Below the pieces are notes generated by a model. That model was not told where the DNA came from. It saw only the letters and a list, made by a program, of their open reading frames with translations, and searched no databases. A program made the translations under genes and the position numbers. This document shows positions 35,001 to 47,291 of a DNA stretch of 64,000 nt, in pieces; within the stretch, counting starts at the first letter, position 1, and each line of letters begins with the position of its first letter. The stretch is taken from contig OU015524.1 in NCBI GenBank assembly GCA_907165065.1, forward strand, positions 42,785,295 through 42,849,294, given 5' to 3'. The DNA is from Caprimulgus europaeus (Eukaryota; Chordata; Aves; Caprimulgiformes; Caprimulgidae).

Positions 35001-38000
35001 AAAAGTGCAGGAGCTTTTTTTACATTCTTTACTAACATAGGAAGCTTTTGTAGACAACAGGTGGACTGGAGTATTTCTGCTGGTTCACTTCTAACCCTCC
35101 TCCTGTTTGAAGTAAACATTCCCTCAGTGGCTTTTTGCCTGCTAATTAAAAATAATGAAATTACTTAGCAGCCTAAGACTGCAACACACGTTGTAACATT
35201 TCACTTCTAGCATTTAGAGAGCAGCATCTAAAAAATGGAAGGACAGCATCTTTATCCTAGGACTGTGGGAAACTGCAGCTGCCCCTACGTTAACTATGTG
35301 GGTGTGGAGCCAAGTGAAATAGCTGCTTTCTGTTGAGGATTTAAAGATGAAAGCAGAGGGGGATTTTCCCCTTAGATAGCTGCAATAAAGTATTTTTGAT
35401 TTTTTGTATTGTGTCATTCTTTCAAAACTATCACAGCAGGCTTCTTAACATTTTGCAGGCTGTGCATGCAAACACAAGTCAACTGGGCAACAATACAGTG
35501 TAATAAGATACTCTATTCCTACCTGCTATACCTTCTTTACTAAGATATCCGCTGAAAATAGAATACCAGCAGTTCCAGTTGATGTGATGAATATGCACAT
35601 ATTTACAGTTCAATTATAAAAAAGGCAAACTATCTCCAAAATACTCAGACTTTGTTAGAAAAGGAAAAAAATGTATGTTGTTTTCAGCATTTCTTTATTC
35701 CCTGCAAGAACACACATGCAACATCAGTTCACCCCACAAAACGTCTGCTCTTTGCTCGAGAGATCAAACACTGCACACGTCACTTGTAACAGAATAATCA
35801 TTGCCATTACCTTCTTGTAGTTTACTTTTCCACTGGCACCACACAAGCTTTATCTGGATACAGCTTTTTAAACATGAACTTGGCCTTCATAGCAACAAGT
35901 AAGCACCCAAAGTTTAAGAAAAATTAAATCTGGAAAACCTGATTATAGTAATTGTCTCCATTCCCACAGATTCCTTAGAAAGCGAGAACATTATTACTGA
36001 GCCCCGAGGAGCAAATCCCCAGAAGGGTAACTCATTGGGAGAATGAGGAACTGCCCATCACGGCTCAGCCTCCTCAGAGATCTATTTCAAAAGAAACAAA
36101 CAAGCAAACAAAAACAAAAAAAAAGGAAAAGTGGATACTCTTCACTTAGTTTGCAATAGATAAGTTGCTGTCCTGAGCTTCAGTATCATTTCCCAGACTT
36201 TATGAATTCATGGAAGTTCAAACTGTACTGTGAAAGGCAATAGCTAAATGCCCTTAAGACATGTCATTATATTCATGTCTCATGATAAAAAATAACAAAA
36301 GTGGCTAGTACTGCAAAAAGTACAAAGAAAAAGAGGGATAGTTACCCGTGCCAGATATCCATTTTCAAAATTGGTAATTTTACTGATCAGTTATTATCCA
36401 CTTCTATCAAGTCAGACTCACTCAGGTTTATTCAAGATCATTTTCTTGTGATACAATTGCAATAAGACAATCGAGCGTTACTGCCCATGAAATGAAAGTA
36501 TTAAGCAAGAGTATTTTTTGTGCACAACTAAAATCCAATCAACCTCTACAGGTCTAATCAAAGCCATAAACCTATGCACAAGCTGAAGACAAGCAGAAAG
36601 TTTTCTAGTTCCGTAGAACCATTAACACCCTAATACACTGAAATATTTTTATAGTGATTTTAAGCTGGTAATAAATGGTCTCTTCTTGATGATGGGAATG
36701 AGACAGTTACCTCCATCATTTGTGAAATGCATACCAAACCCATATTTATTTATGATGAAATTCAGCTGGGACTCTGGCATAAGGAACTCCTTTAAATTCT
36801 TCATCTCGCTGGAAAATGCGCATTCATTTCTCTTCTCCAAATTTTCTGGTCAACCCAAAGAGAATCAACTTGAAATTCAGTAAATAACATTCACTTGAAA
36901 GATGGTAACCGTGGAGCATGGAGGTCACTCAGCATTGCCCACCCTCTGGCAAGGTAAGATTTCACAAGCAGTGGAGACTGCTTCCACTATGGGAAGAGCA
37001 GTGTCCCAAAGTCAAAACAGAACAGTCAAATGCGTCCCTAAGGGCCAAACATGAGGAGTCCAAAAACCTAGGATTCCTTACTTCACTTATTCTCTGCCCT
37101 GGCTCTATTTTCAGTAGGAAAGAGGGAAAGCATGCATGACAAAGCCTTAATGCTTTGTCTGTCTCTTCTTCAAAGCATCTACACACTAATCAAAACTTAT
37201 TTAAACTACAAAATACATATGAATGATTAAATAACCTTTCTTTCCCTCTTCACCACAAAAGCTCACTTCACTGAATTCTTGAAAAGAAATCCTATTTCTG
37301 GTCTGTTTTACTGAGTAATTCCATGCTCTCCAGATACAGTCTGAAAAGATGTTTATTTGTTAACATACTTATTTAATCAACGGCAATAACTTAGTTCACA
37401 TGCAGGTATCATTTTTCTTACCTGTTGGATTAGGCCAGAATCTGACGTAAGGGTCTTGATGTTCACAGATGCAATTTCCAGTGTAACTTGATCTGTTAGG
37501 TATTCCTCATCTAAGACAAAAAGTGTGAAACACTGGTCTTCCAGCCAAACACAAATTTCAATGGTGAGACTATCAAACGTAAATTACAGATGCCTAGTAT
37601 ACAAAATTTAGCTCCATAGCACGATCAGTCACTGGGAATGTTGGATTCAAAGTCCAAAATATTAAATTGTCAGAGACTGCAACAATCATGCAGAGCATGA
37701 CTGTGTGAAGAAAAATAATCCTTGAAGAGATCAGATATTAGTGTAGCAGTTGTTTTTTAAACAAGCACCACACTATTTTTGAAGCAAAAGTCATGTTCTT
37801 CAGAAAGCTAACCAGAGAATATTATCTGAACAGTTACATCAAAGCAGCGTAAAGACAACTGTCACAAGTCAATATAATCCTTTTTGCTTTGCTTTTCTCA
37901 TCACACAATTGCAATTGTTGAAATACGTACTACACAAATATTTACCTTTTATTCTGCCTCAGGCTCATCCTACTTATTTCTACCATACATGTGTTTTCTG

Positions 38001-41000
38001 AAGCACGAAAATAATCCATTTCAGAGTGTGTTTATCACCTGCCCTGGGAGTCCACTGAAAAGCACAACGTTCCTCAGTACAGCACAAACTCTATTTACCT
38101 TTCAAGCTTCACTTCAGCCCTAAAAATTTGGTACAAGGGATACATAACCCTTGTAAGCCTTCTGCAAACAGACACATTTCACTTTGCATGATTAATAAGC
38201 AAACTCATCAGCAAACTATCTGTATAATTCTTCTGGGTCAGGTGCTGATCAACCATTAACATAACACCCAAGAACCCTCCATGGTGGTGACTACACTTGT
38301 AGTGCTGATACATTTCCATTTGCTGTTTGTTTAGAGGTAAGATCTCATTAAAAAACAGCTGTTGTCTTTACAAATCATCAGATAACAGAAACAAAACGTA
38401 TTTCCTTATCTCACCCCAAAAAAATTCATCTGCATCAAAGAATGCATCCTCATGCTTGCAAGAAAAAAACCTCAAATATTATTTTCTTCTTTTTCCAGTT
38501 TTCCAAGACTGTTGAAACGTAAAGCCAAATAGTATTCCACGCCTAGCAGGGTGAAAGTTTAATAAAGATCATCTTTATTCTCTATGACTGTAGGTGCAGA
38601 GACAACAACAACAACAAAAATACAAAAAAGTCTGGCTGAAAATACAGAGTATGGGCATCAAAATTCCACTTCAGTTGTGTGGAAACATAATGTGTGAAAT
38701 TTCTTCTATATTTGAGTGGAGGCAGAATTATAATCAAAACATGATGTAAACATTAAACCTAGTTCTGCAAGATGAAAAATTCCTTCAAGTCACCTTTCAT
38801 TCATAATCACTAGAGGGTGCTAAGAACTTTAATAAGTCGTAACCCAAAAAAGGTCCATTAATTAATTGACCTATAAAAGCAACAAAACAGCCCCCACCTC
38901 ACCCCCAGCCAGTGTACTGTCCATTCAAACATTTTATCTAAAGCAAACATAATTTTGTGTCACAAAGAATCAGACCTGAACATCTGCAACACACTTTAGC
39001 TCATAGATTCATATTTCTAAGTCTTTATTTTTATAGAAATAGTTATGAAAAGTTGTTCTCAGAAAAAAATTTAATCGTGGAAATGAACAGTATATTAAGA
39101 GGTGATTGTATCACTTTCAGCTCCAAAGGGGAAATGTTAAGCTGCCTTAGTATTTACATCTTTTTGCACTTAGCAAGGGGAAGCAGAAACTAAAATTAAA
39201 AATAAACCAAGTTCATTTCCTTTCTACAGAAAGAGCTGCATTTTCTACTTCCTCTCAGCTTTCCTATTTAAATTAAGTGCATTTAAAACACGTGATCTCA
39301 GATTTCAAACAACTTTGACAAATTTCAATTTCAGGAATTGTATCTAATTAATTCTGAGGGGGGCCTGACATCACAGGTGAAATAAAAAACAGGACATGGA
39401 AAAGAATGTTACAGAGGAATTGCTTTAGTGTTAATAAGCAATATTGAGGGAACAAACCACCTGACTGTAAAGAAGCAGAATGTAGTTTATGATTTCAAAT
39501 TAGTTTTCATCCTATGTTCTCCTTCCCTACTGAGCAGCACTTCCGAGAAGATGCTCATTTCCTCTAGCTGGCTCCCTCAAGACTTCAAAATAGACTCTAA
39601 CCTTTCTTTAACCCCAGTGGCATACTGCTTATGCTCCCCAGCACAAGTTTCCGTTGTGACAAGCTCCTGCATAGCTTCCTGCGTCTGTCCCTGCCGCAGA
39701 CCTACTGTGCAACACAGGATGAAGAACACACGACCTGCAGAGCACTCCTCAGCTGAGCCCCTGCCAGTGCACTCCCTGGACAAAAGCCAACGGTGAAAAC
39801 TCACCCCATACGTCAAGGAAACCATAAAGGGGATATTCACACTGTGTAATCCAAATATTTGACTTCAGTGCAATACAGAACCTGCACTCCTTCACTCCAT
39901 TTTCAGTGAGGAGAGGCAGGAACTTGTGTGGATCTGTAATAGATTCCCAAGTAGATGGTATTAATAATACCTGCTGAAGATAAAGGATAGCATGAAGAGT
40001 TAATCTGTTATAGGGCTGAGAATGCAATCAGAGGCAAGAGACCTGGAAGGAATTTCTGGACTATATTTCTGATAACCTGAAGGCACTGGTAATCTCTTCA
40101 AAGCCACCTTCTAACATTATCTCATCTCTACCACCTGTTCTCTGAACACTATTTTTCGATGGCACCACTGTATTTTCCTTCCAGACTGAGAACCAAGATC
40201 TTCCGATGATAATTTTAGACCAAAACTAAACTTTGAAAGGAAGTTTCAGATGTTATATATATACACACCAAACCCACCTTAAAAATGCAGAGGACAATAC
40301 TACATTTAAAATGTAAAGCCCTAGGAAAAGTAAGAGTATTTCAATCTGTTGGATAACACCAATGGTTTTATTGCATGTAACAACAGAGATCTATGACACC
40401 TGAACAGACAGAACTCACAATACTTACCTTTAGGTACTCCTGTGTCTTGAACAGGATATTTTTCAGTCTGTCACAAAAAGGCAAGAAACATAGATGTTTG
40501 TTATTTTGAGTGTAATTGTGCTGGAGAAAGAGTATACAAAAATGCATAATTTAGTTGCATCTCTTAAATTGCTGCTAGTTGATCCGTCTGCAGTCAGATA
40601 TAGCAACACTTATGTGGGAATTGACATGCTACCAGCACTACTGATTAGTACATGCAAAAGTAATAGAGGTTGCTGCTTTGCTAGAGTATTTTTAAAGGTA
40701 TTACTTTTTAGTGAAAAAGCAGAGATTGAGAAATAAACTTTGCATTTAAATAGCAAGATAATCTAGAAAAGGTAATGCATACACCAGGAGGAACAGAGAT
40801 AACTTCAAAAGCTCTTTTACCAGATACAAGCTTTTACTAAAATGCTACTGTACTGAAAGAAAAAAAAAATCCCTTCTTCTCTAAAATTAAAAATCTGATT
40901 AAGATTAAACAGAATCTATTATTACTGAGTTTAAGGAGATAGCTGCTGACTTCCAGGCAAGTTATAACTTACTATTGTACCTGAAATCTGCCTCCTTCAC

Positions 41001-44000
41001 TATGACACCTACTCTTATGTAAAAGTAGGTGTGGCTTTCATAGAAGCTCATAACCAAGCAAAAATATTAAAGACAATTTAAGGGAGTGGGAGGGATAAAC
41101 AAACTTTCGCTCATCTCAGACATTGCAACTTTTCCTCACCTTTTTTTTTTTTTAAAAAAATCCCTCCCCTTAGCAAAATACAGCATCTAATTTAGTCAGT
41201 CTCCTAAACCAATCCCAAAGTCTTTACCTTTTATGAAAACCTGCTAACACAAATGCATGCACACAGTCTGCAATAATGGATCCCAGTGAAGGATCAACCA
41301 GGACAAAGCACTGGTGAAATTTTCAGAGCTTCCTGCTGCCTCCCAGTCACAAAGCTTCAAAATGGGAAGAAAACACCAAGGGAAAGCAACAGCCTGCTCA
41401 CCTGTCATCCATAAAATACCTTTCAATCTGTTTACATAACTACATTAGACAACAGTCTTCTCTGAGCTACATAGCACTCTAATTTTTCCCCAGACTAAAC
41501 AATCCACAGCAACATTAAAAAGAAAAACTCTTAAAAAGAGAACTTCATATTACTTTTACCTGGTGTACTCCTTGTCTCATCATAAGACTGGCATGTTTAA
41601 TACCCCAAGACACAAAAACTTGTCATAAATGGTGTTACGCTGTTTGCCAGCAAGAACTAGAGAGTGCTGCTTGGTCTCTCCCCAGGTTCACCCATGCCTG
41701 CTGTAGGGCACTGCTGTTTGGTCTTACCTTTCCTTGACTTTCACTCACCAGTCAAAATAGGTACAGGAAGGAATAAAATCTTAGTACAATTGAAATTTTA
41801 AGCCTCAGGTGGGTTTTCTTATTCCTCCAACCCACATAAACAGAAGAATATCAGCACCAATCTTTCTTGGTAGCTGTTCTGGGTTTTTTTTTAAATAAAA
41901 GAGATGGTACTGTCATAGCCTCTAGAGGCTAACCCACAGACAGCTCAGCTGATAACATCCAGTTCAGCTTAAGTACCTACTGGTATTTTTACTAACACTT
42001 TAATTGCACAGGGTTAGTGAATTAAAATTTGTTTATACAATCATATGGATAAGCAAACTCCTACATACATGCACCATTTGAATTAACATTCTTAAATGTT
42101 TTTCCTCACTTCTGCACTACATAACTGTAGAGAGCTATAATGATTTTAACTATGTTAGACCAGAAAAACATACCATTGTTAAGGAAAGAGTGCTTGGATC
42201 TGTATCCTCCACAGGCTCTTTTGCTGCATGCTCTGCTGGAAATTAGAAAGTTTTGTCACTGTATAATCCTCAAAATACTTCTGTCTGGAAATTCATATTT
42301 TGCTTCTTTGTCTGACCAAGATAAAGCACAACTATGCAGCCATTACATGCATTAGGTCAAATTACATTTTCACAAGAACACATGACAAATAGAAAATGTC
42401 AGAGCTACCAGCACATAGATGAGAAACTACACACAACAAGGAAACTCAACTCTAACTTAACAGAAGACAGACTTAAATGAAAATTCTAAATTATTTTTAC
42501 TTTAAAAAAATCAAAGCAATAAAGAGTAAAATCCAGCAAATCTGCTAAAAGCTAAGTTTTCTTCTCTAAGTGACAGCACTGTTTTTTCCTCAAAGCAACA
42601 ACTTAAACAGTAAACATACCCACTACAACAGAAATTAAGACTATAATAAACAGCAGATTGTAGTACAAAACCTAATAAAAACATATTTGAAGTAAACATT
42701 AATTATTTGTATACAATAGAATGATAAACTTCAATTACATTAACATCAAAAGGATAAAAAAATAGATCTTCAAAGTACTTGCAGATGAATCATTAAATGT
42801 CAACCCCTCTGCATCAATGGCTACAGTGACAAATAATAGTGGGGTACTGATCAAAAGTGCACAGAGAACCTGTAACAAATCTCATACAGAAGTCAGGACT
42901 CACAAAACCACTCCTGTAATTTAACATTGTCCTGCCATTTCCTCAAAGAATCTCTTCTGCTGATAACTGTTGAAGCAGCGGTTCAAGGCCAGGTAGAGCC
43001 TTTCTCAGGGCTTGTGCCTGCAGGAAAACCACACACACTCTCCAGGCAGGTCGCACGTGATTAGATGGGTCAGGTCCACAAGGCTTGAGCACTGCCTTTG
43101 CACACAGACACACTAAATGTTTAAAAAGGCAGAGGTCTATGAAATTTCAGATGAGCACGTTCATACTGCAGTGCAAAGTTCAGGAAAACAGATTCAGAAG
43201 AGGAAAAAACCCCAAACCAAAACCCCATGTTCTTGTCACATGTTCCCTTTTTGGTAAATATGGAATTCCTGCTCCAGAAATACGGTATTAACATTATGTT
43301 CTGGATAAAGCCTGAGTTGATGGCAAGGGCCAGCACAAATCACCTAAGCTTCCCAACTCAAATGCAGAGAGGTTGAGAGTCAGACTGGGATATGAGAAAA
43401 TGCCATAAGCTGGCGTAAGACGCTGCATCAGATTAGCGCCAAAAATACAGGGTCCAAGTGGGAACTGCAGTGGAGAGCTGTGAAAGAACTGGAAAGGGAG
43501 CTGGGGCAAGAGAGAAACCCACTCTCTAAAGAAAAGCTGAAAAAGGAGGTACTGGGAGCCAAAGAAAGGCTCCAAGGAAGAAGGGGAGTCCAGGCACCCC
43601 TAGTCTCAGTTTCTCCACTATCAGCAAAGACTCAACAAAGCCAGTGGCAAAGCTTGGAACTTATCATCAGTTCCTTCTGGAGCCCTTACAGCTCCTCCTT
43701 ACGGATTCTTGGATGCATTAAAAAAAAAAATTCTTTCTTTTGCCCTTGCAATATTAAAGGAGCCTTGAAGTAGATGAAAGCAGACCTCACAAAAGGTCCA
43801 CCCTGGTGAACCTCGATGGCTACTGTAGCTATGGTAAAGGCTTCATCCCCCAGCTTCTCTTACACCGCCCAGATATGGCCAAGGTACATTGAGATACTGG
43901 TAATTTACCTGCCATAATCCAAAAGGAAGCACTGAAAAAATGGGAGAAGCTCCAAGAATACAGGCATTTGAAATAAGGACTTGACAGACCCCAGGGTAAC

Positions 44001-46105
44001 TCTACAAGAAGTGATAGGGTACATGTTGGTACGTTTTAAATTGACTCATGGCTTTCTAGGTCTCACACAGAAACACAGCCACTGTGAGTCTGTGACTCTG
44101 CATCTTTCTTGCTTAGTATCCATTATGAAAAATATTTTAAAACTATATTTCTTTCCCTATAGTTCAATTTCTTCCCTTTTGCTTTTCTAGTTCTTTATGA
44201 AGAACTGCAATTTCCATGTTTTTTAGGTTATAGAGCACTACCAAGTCCCAATATTTTCTCTAAGTGGCATGTACATGTATGAATATTAGTACCTAAGAAT
44301 AAAGGCTCCATATACTGGTTATGGATGATTCACCACGGTCTTGTTGACCACTGATAGTAGGCAGATAATTTGAAAACCACAAACTTAATATTTAATTGTG
44401 AATAAGGCAATTAAAATGCCATGTCCCCTCTCTCCTTCCCACATCTATTTCCCACAGCATTCTGTAGCTCATGTCATACAGCTGAATGCAGGTGCACAAA
44501 ACAGCAGGGAGGAAAGTTCTGTTTATCTCAAATATAAAACATCCACAGTTTTGCATGTTGAAAGGCCGACCGGAAACACAGGTATCTGACTGACTATTCA
44601 GTGCAAACCATCTGATTTCACAGTTACTTTGACAGACCGCTTGATAACATTATCTGGGATCCCTCAAAAAAATCACTATCGCCATGCTCCCCACTGACAG
44701 CAGACAGCCACTGGCCTACATTTATTTCCCCATATGCTGCCAGGAAGCACACGTGAGTTGACTCAGAGGGACATAAATCAGCACGTGCAAATTGACTCGG
44801 ACAGGCAGAAGTCAGGTTTGATGGTTGCTCCCAAGGTTCCTTTCTGCCGCCCCACACCTGCACACTGACTGCTCAGCGGCTGCCACGGCTCTTCTGCCTG
44901 AGCCTGTCCAGCATAACCCGCGTGCAACAGGAGCAGCAGGCTTGTCCCCAGCCCCACCGCTCCTCTCTGTTCAATACTGCTGCTCTAACAGGGATGCCAT
45001 GCTGTGCGCTCACCAGCGTGAACAGTTTGTCAATTTTATATATACACAGATGCAGATATGTGTATATACATACACATTCCAGCTTCTAATCCTACATCTG
45101 CCCTTCCTTCTTGCACTGGAAGGAAGTCTGAAGCTAACTTCTGGAGATGGTAGCGTTTTGACCTTCAAGCAGGAGGGTGTTCACAAAGCACTATGTAGTT
45201 GAGATTCCCCTCTGTTACAGTTTTTTCCATTCCATAGCCTTGACACCACCAGTAGTGAGTGAAGCACATACAGTCTACTGTAGTTATATACTTCAACCAT
45301 GCACATTTAAGACCTCTTTCACACCAAGGCAGGGCATACACATGAACAGTACAACTTAGTACAACTCCAAGTGATCACCCCTAATACTAACGTTGTTCAC
45401 AGAGATGAAACCTTTGATTAAACCCAAATCAACAATGATGCTTTGCCCAGAGGCACATGCATTTCAGATTTGAGTAAGCGGAGGAAATACAGCAAATACA
45501 TTAGAATACTCAGTTGTGTGAAAAATCCAAGTCCTTCAGCACCTGTGCATTGCTGTTAGCTACTCAAAACTTTGTCACTGTCTGAGCAGACAGCTAAGGA
45601 AAAACTGACGCTGGCACACCTGAGATGAGGTACTCAAAAGCCATGGAAGTTGAAGAGTGTGGGCTTCCTAACCACCCAAAGTCTGCGATTTTAAGAAAAC
45701 AGCTTTTTAATGTGCTGTTAGAAAGCACACGCTTAGATACTAAACCCCGGAGCAGGCCTGACAAGACAAGTTGCACTAAATCACACCAGCAGAGCACATG
45801 ATAAATTATTACCGTGCTTAATTAGCGTGTGCGGAGGGGGAAGGGAGCAACTAACAAGCCCTCTTAGTCTCGGCCGGGGCTAAGCACCCACCTGGCTCCC
45901 ACGAGCCACGGCCGCGGGTCAGCCCCGCCGGCGGCGGGAAGCGGGGCGGCAGGACACCACGGCCCGCACAGCGCCGGCCCCGGACCCGCGGGGCTCCCAG
46001 GAGCAGCAGCCGCCGCCGCCCCGCGGGGCACCCCGCCCGCCCACCTGCCCAGCGCCCCGCGGCGGCCTCCTCACCTGGGGGCACCGGGTCCCGCGGAGCG
46101 GCCAT
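31710..46105 (-). CDS. EDARADD: EDAR-associated death domain adaptor, complete
   Basis: EDARADD is the cytoplasmic adaptor that links the ectodysplasin receptor EDAR to TRAF and NF-kB signalling in skin appendage development, including feather placodes in birds. Coding exons in transcript order: 46105-46075, 42235-42174, 40467-40428, 37510-37422, 34620-34575, 32086-31710. All splice phases agree, giving 214 residues plus stop; human forms have 205 and 215. Residues 12-28 carry [13 protein letters not shown], nearly identical to human. Residues 36-40 form PVQDT, fitting the PxQxT TRAF-binding pattern. A short cysteine-rich stretch (about 95-104) precedes the death domain at about residues 111-200, with [20 protein letters not shown] and [18 protein letters not shown]. 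The N-terminus [13 protein letters not shown] resembles the shorter human isoform. Introns are 1.7-3.8 kb and hold little that is recognisable. Confidence 0.96.
32087..34574 (-). other. EDARADD: EDARADD intron 5
   Basis: No coding sequence, element or RNA gene was recognised. Confidence 0.55.
34575..34620 (-). CDS. EDARADD: EDARADD coding exon 5
   Basis: It is 46 nt encoding [15 protein letters not shown] plus one base. The acceptor is CTGCTTTATAG and the donor is GTAATA. Its phase joins exactly to the last exon, giving [11 protein letters not shown]. Confidence 0.82.
34621..37421 (-). other. EDARADD: EDARADD intron 4
   Basis: Nothing was recognised beyond short A-rich stretches, for example near 36100. 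Confidence 0.55.
37422..37510 (-). CDS. EDARADD: EDARADD coding exon 4
   Basis: It completes Asp45 and reads [20 protein letters not shown] through SGLIQQ. The acceptor is TTTTTGTCTTAG and the donor is GTAAGA. This is the least conserved part of the protein and was placed by phase and a weak match to the human EECDTITLN stretch. Confidence 0.82.
37511..40427 (-). other. EDARADD: EDARADD intron 3
   Basis: Nothing was recognised beyond a short TA/CA simple-repeat patch near 40254-40268. The plus-strand 122-codon open frame at 39428-39796 has no recognisable features. Confidence 0.55.
40428..40467 (-). CDS. EDARADD: EDARADD coding exon 3
   Basis: It is 40 nt, [13 protein letters not shown] plus one base, matching human SDKYPIQDTELPK. 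The acceptor is TTTTTGTGACAG and the donor is GTAAGT. It is far too short to be found as an open frame. Confidence 0.9.
40468..42173 (-). other. EDARADD: EDARADD intron 2
   Basis: Nothing was recognised apart from a T-run/A-run patch near 41142-41160. Confidence 0.55.
42174..42235 (-). CDS. EDARADD: EDARADD coding exon 2
   Basis: It completes Ala11 and reads [20 protein letters not shown]. The acceptor is AATTTCCAG and the donor is GTATGT. The [12 protein letters not shown] core matches human without change as I recall it. Confidence 0.93.
42236..46074 (-). other. EDARADD: EDARADD intron 1
   Basis: No homologue of the alternative human first exon (MGLRTTKQ...) was recognised. A patch of alternating purine-pyrimidine simple sequence lies at about 45037-45078. 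Nothing else was identified. Confidence 0.5.
46075..46105 (-). CDS. EDARADD: EDARADD coding exon 1 (start codon)
   Basis: It encodes [10 protein letters not shown] plus one base, then donor GTGAGG, inside a CpG island. Joining to the next exon yields [16 protein letters not shown], parallel to the human short isoform. The start is inferred from that match and the CpG context. Confidence 0.82.
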
Positions 46106-46248
46106 GGGGCGGGCGGCGATGGGGTCCCAGCGCGAGGAACGAGCGGCGCCCTCCGACGTGCCCGGAACCGCCGCCCCGCCGCGCCGCCCCCTTCCTGCCG
46201 CCGCAGGTAGGGCCGGGCGCGGGGCCTCGCCTCACACTCCCGGGGGAG

Positions 46249-46258
46249 GGGAGATCCC
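46249..46258. promoter_or_regulatory. Candidate NF-kB site in EDARADD promoter
   Basis: GGGAGATCCC fits the kappaB consensus GGGRNWYYCC exactly, about 145 bases upstream of the EDARADD start codon. In G+C-rich DNA such a match can arise by chance, so function is only inferred. Confidence 0.35.
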
Positions 46259-46708
46259 ACCCCCGGCGCTCCCGGGCCCGACTTCCCGCCGGGGTAGAAG
46301 GTGCGTCCGGCGGGAGCGCGCCCTTCCCCGCGGGAAATGCCGCTGTCTCGCGGGCGCGGCGGGTTCGCTCCTGCGGGCGGGAGGTGTCCCCTGTGTGACA
46401 GCGCCGCGTTTCATTAGCGACGCAGACACGGGGCGCACGCTACGGCTCATCAAGTCCTGCTAGTTTGACCCCCAGGAGGTTACTGCAGCGATACAACACC
46501 CCGAGCTGGCCCCCCTGCCCTCACAGATAGGCAGGGGCTTACCCAAGCGCCTCAGACAGGGCGGGGGTCGCGGTCAGGGTGTGGGGCGCAGCTGCAGGGA
46601 GCACGCAGGGCAGCGGTGCGGGTTAAGAACCCAGGTATTGCCGAGCAGCAATCAGATACTGCCCGGGTTTTTCACAGATATTTTAAATCCACCCTCTAAC
46701 GCTACAGG

Positions 46709-47291
46709 CACTACAGCATCCTGGCCTGTATCAGAAACAGCATGGCCAGCAGGAGTAGCGAAGTCATCCTTCCCCTGTACTCAGCCTTGGTGAGGCCGCA
46801 CCTTGAATACTGTGTCCAGTTTTGGGCCCCTCATTACGAGAAGGACATTGAGGCGCTGGAGCATGTCCAGAGAAGGGCAACAAAGCTGGTGAAGGGGCTG
46901 GAGAACAAGTCTTATGAGGAGCAGTTGAGAGCACTGGGGTTGTTTAGTCTGGAGAAGAGGAGGCCGAGGGGAGACCTAATTGCTGAAAGGAGGTTGTAGC
47001 AAGGCAGGTGTGTGTCTTTTCTCCCAGCTAACTAGTGACAGAACAAGAGGCAATGGCCTTAAGTTGCCCCAGGGGAGGTACAGATTGGATGTCAGGAAAT
47101 ACTTCTTCACTGAAAGGGTCATCAGGCACTGGAACGGGGCTGCCTAGGGAGGTGGTTGAGTCACCATCCCTGGAGGTGTTTAAAAGACAGCTAGATGAGG
47201 TGCTCAGAGATATGGTTCGGTAGTGGACAGGTACAGTTGGACTCAATGATCTCAGAGGCCTTTTCCAATCAAGCGATTCTATGATTACTAT
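46709..47291 (+). mobile_element. CR1 LINE, 5'-truncated copy with 3' end
   Basis: This is the end of the CR1 reverse-transcriptase frame, with [20 protein letters not shown] and [20 protein letters not shown], followed by the CR1 3' region. It closes with GATTCTATGATTACTATGAT, the typical short-repeat CR1 terminus. The coding frame stops at 46999, as expected near the end of ORF2, and earlier sequence is missing. It lies upstream of EDARADD, just outside its CpG island. It is better preserved than the other CR1 pieces here, so it is probably younger. Confidence 0.92.

Larger units (their letters stand above)
45880..46640 (-). promoter_or_regulatory. EDARADD: CpG island, EDARADD promoter and first exon
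   Basis: A dense CpG, G+C-rich block surrounds the EDARADD start codon, with AT-rich DNA on both sides. Transcription is expected to start right of 46105. It includes a GGGAGATCCC kappaB-type match at 46249-46258. Open frames across it on both strands are by-products of base composition. Confidence 0.75.

Noticed and set aside
46104-46463. A 119-codon plus-strand open frame opposite EDARADD exon 1
   Set aside because: It is Pro/Ala/Arg-rich and a by-product of the CpG island. No splice or homology support.
46742-46999. An 85-codon open frame that could be taken for a host gene
   Set aside because: It is the tail of the CR1 LINE reverse transcriptase, not a host protein.
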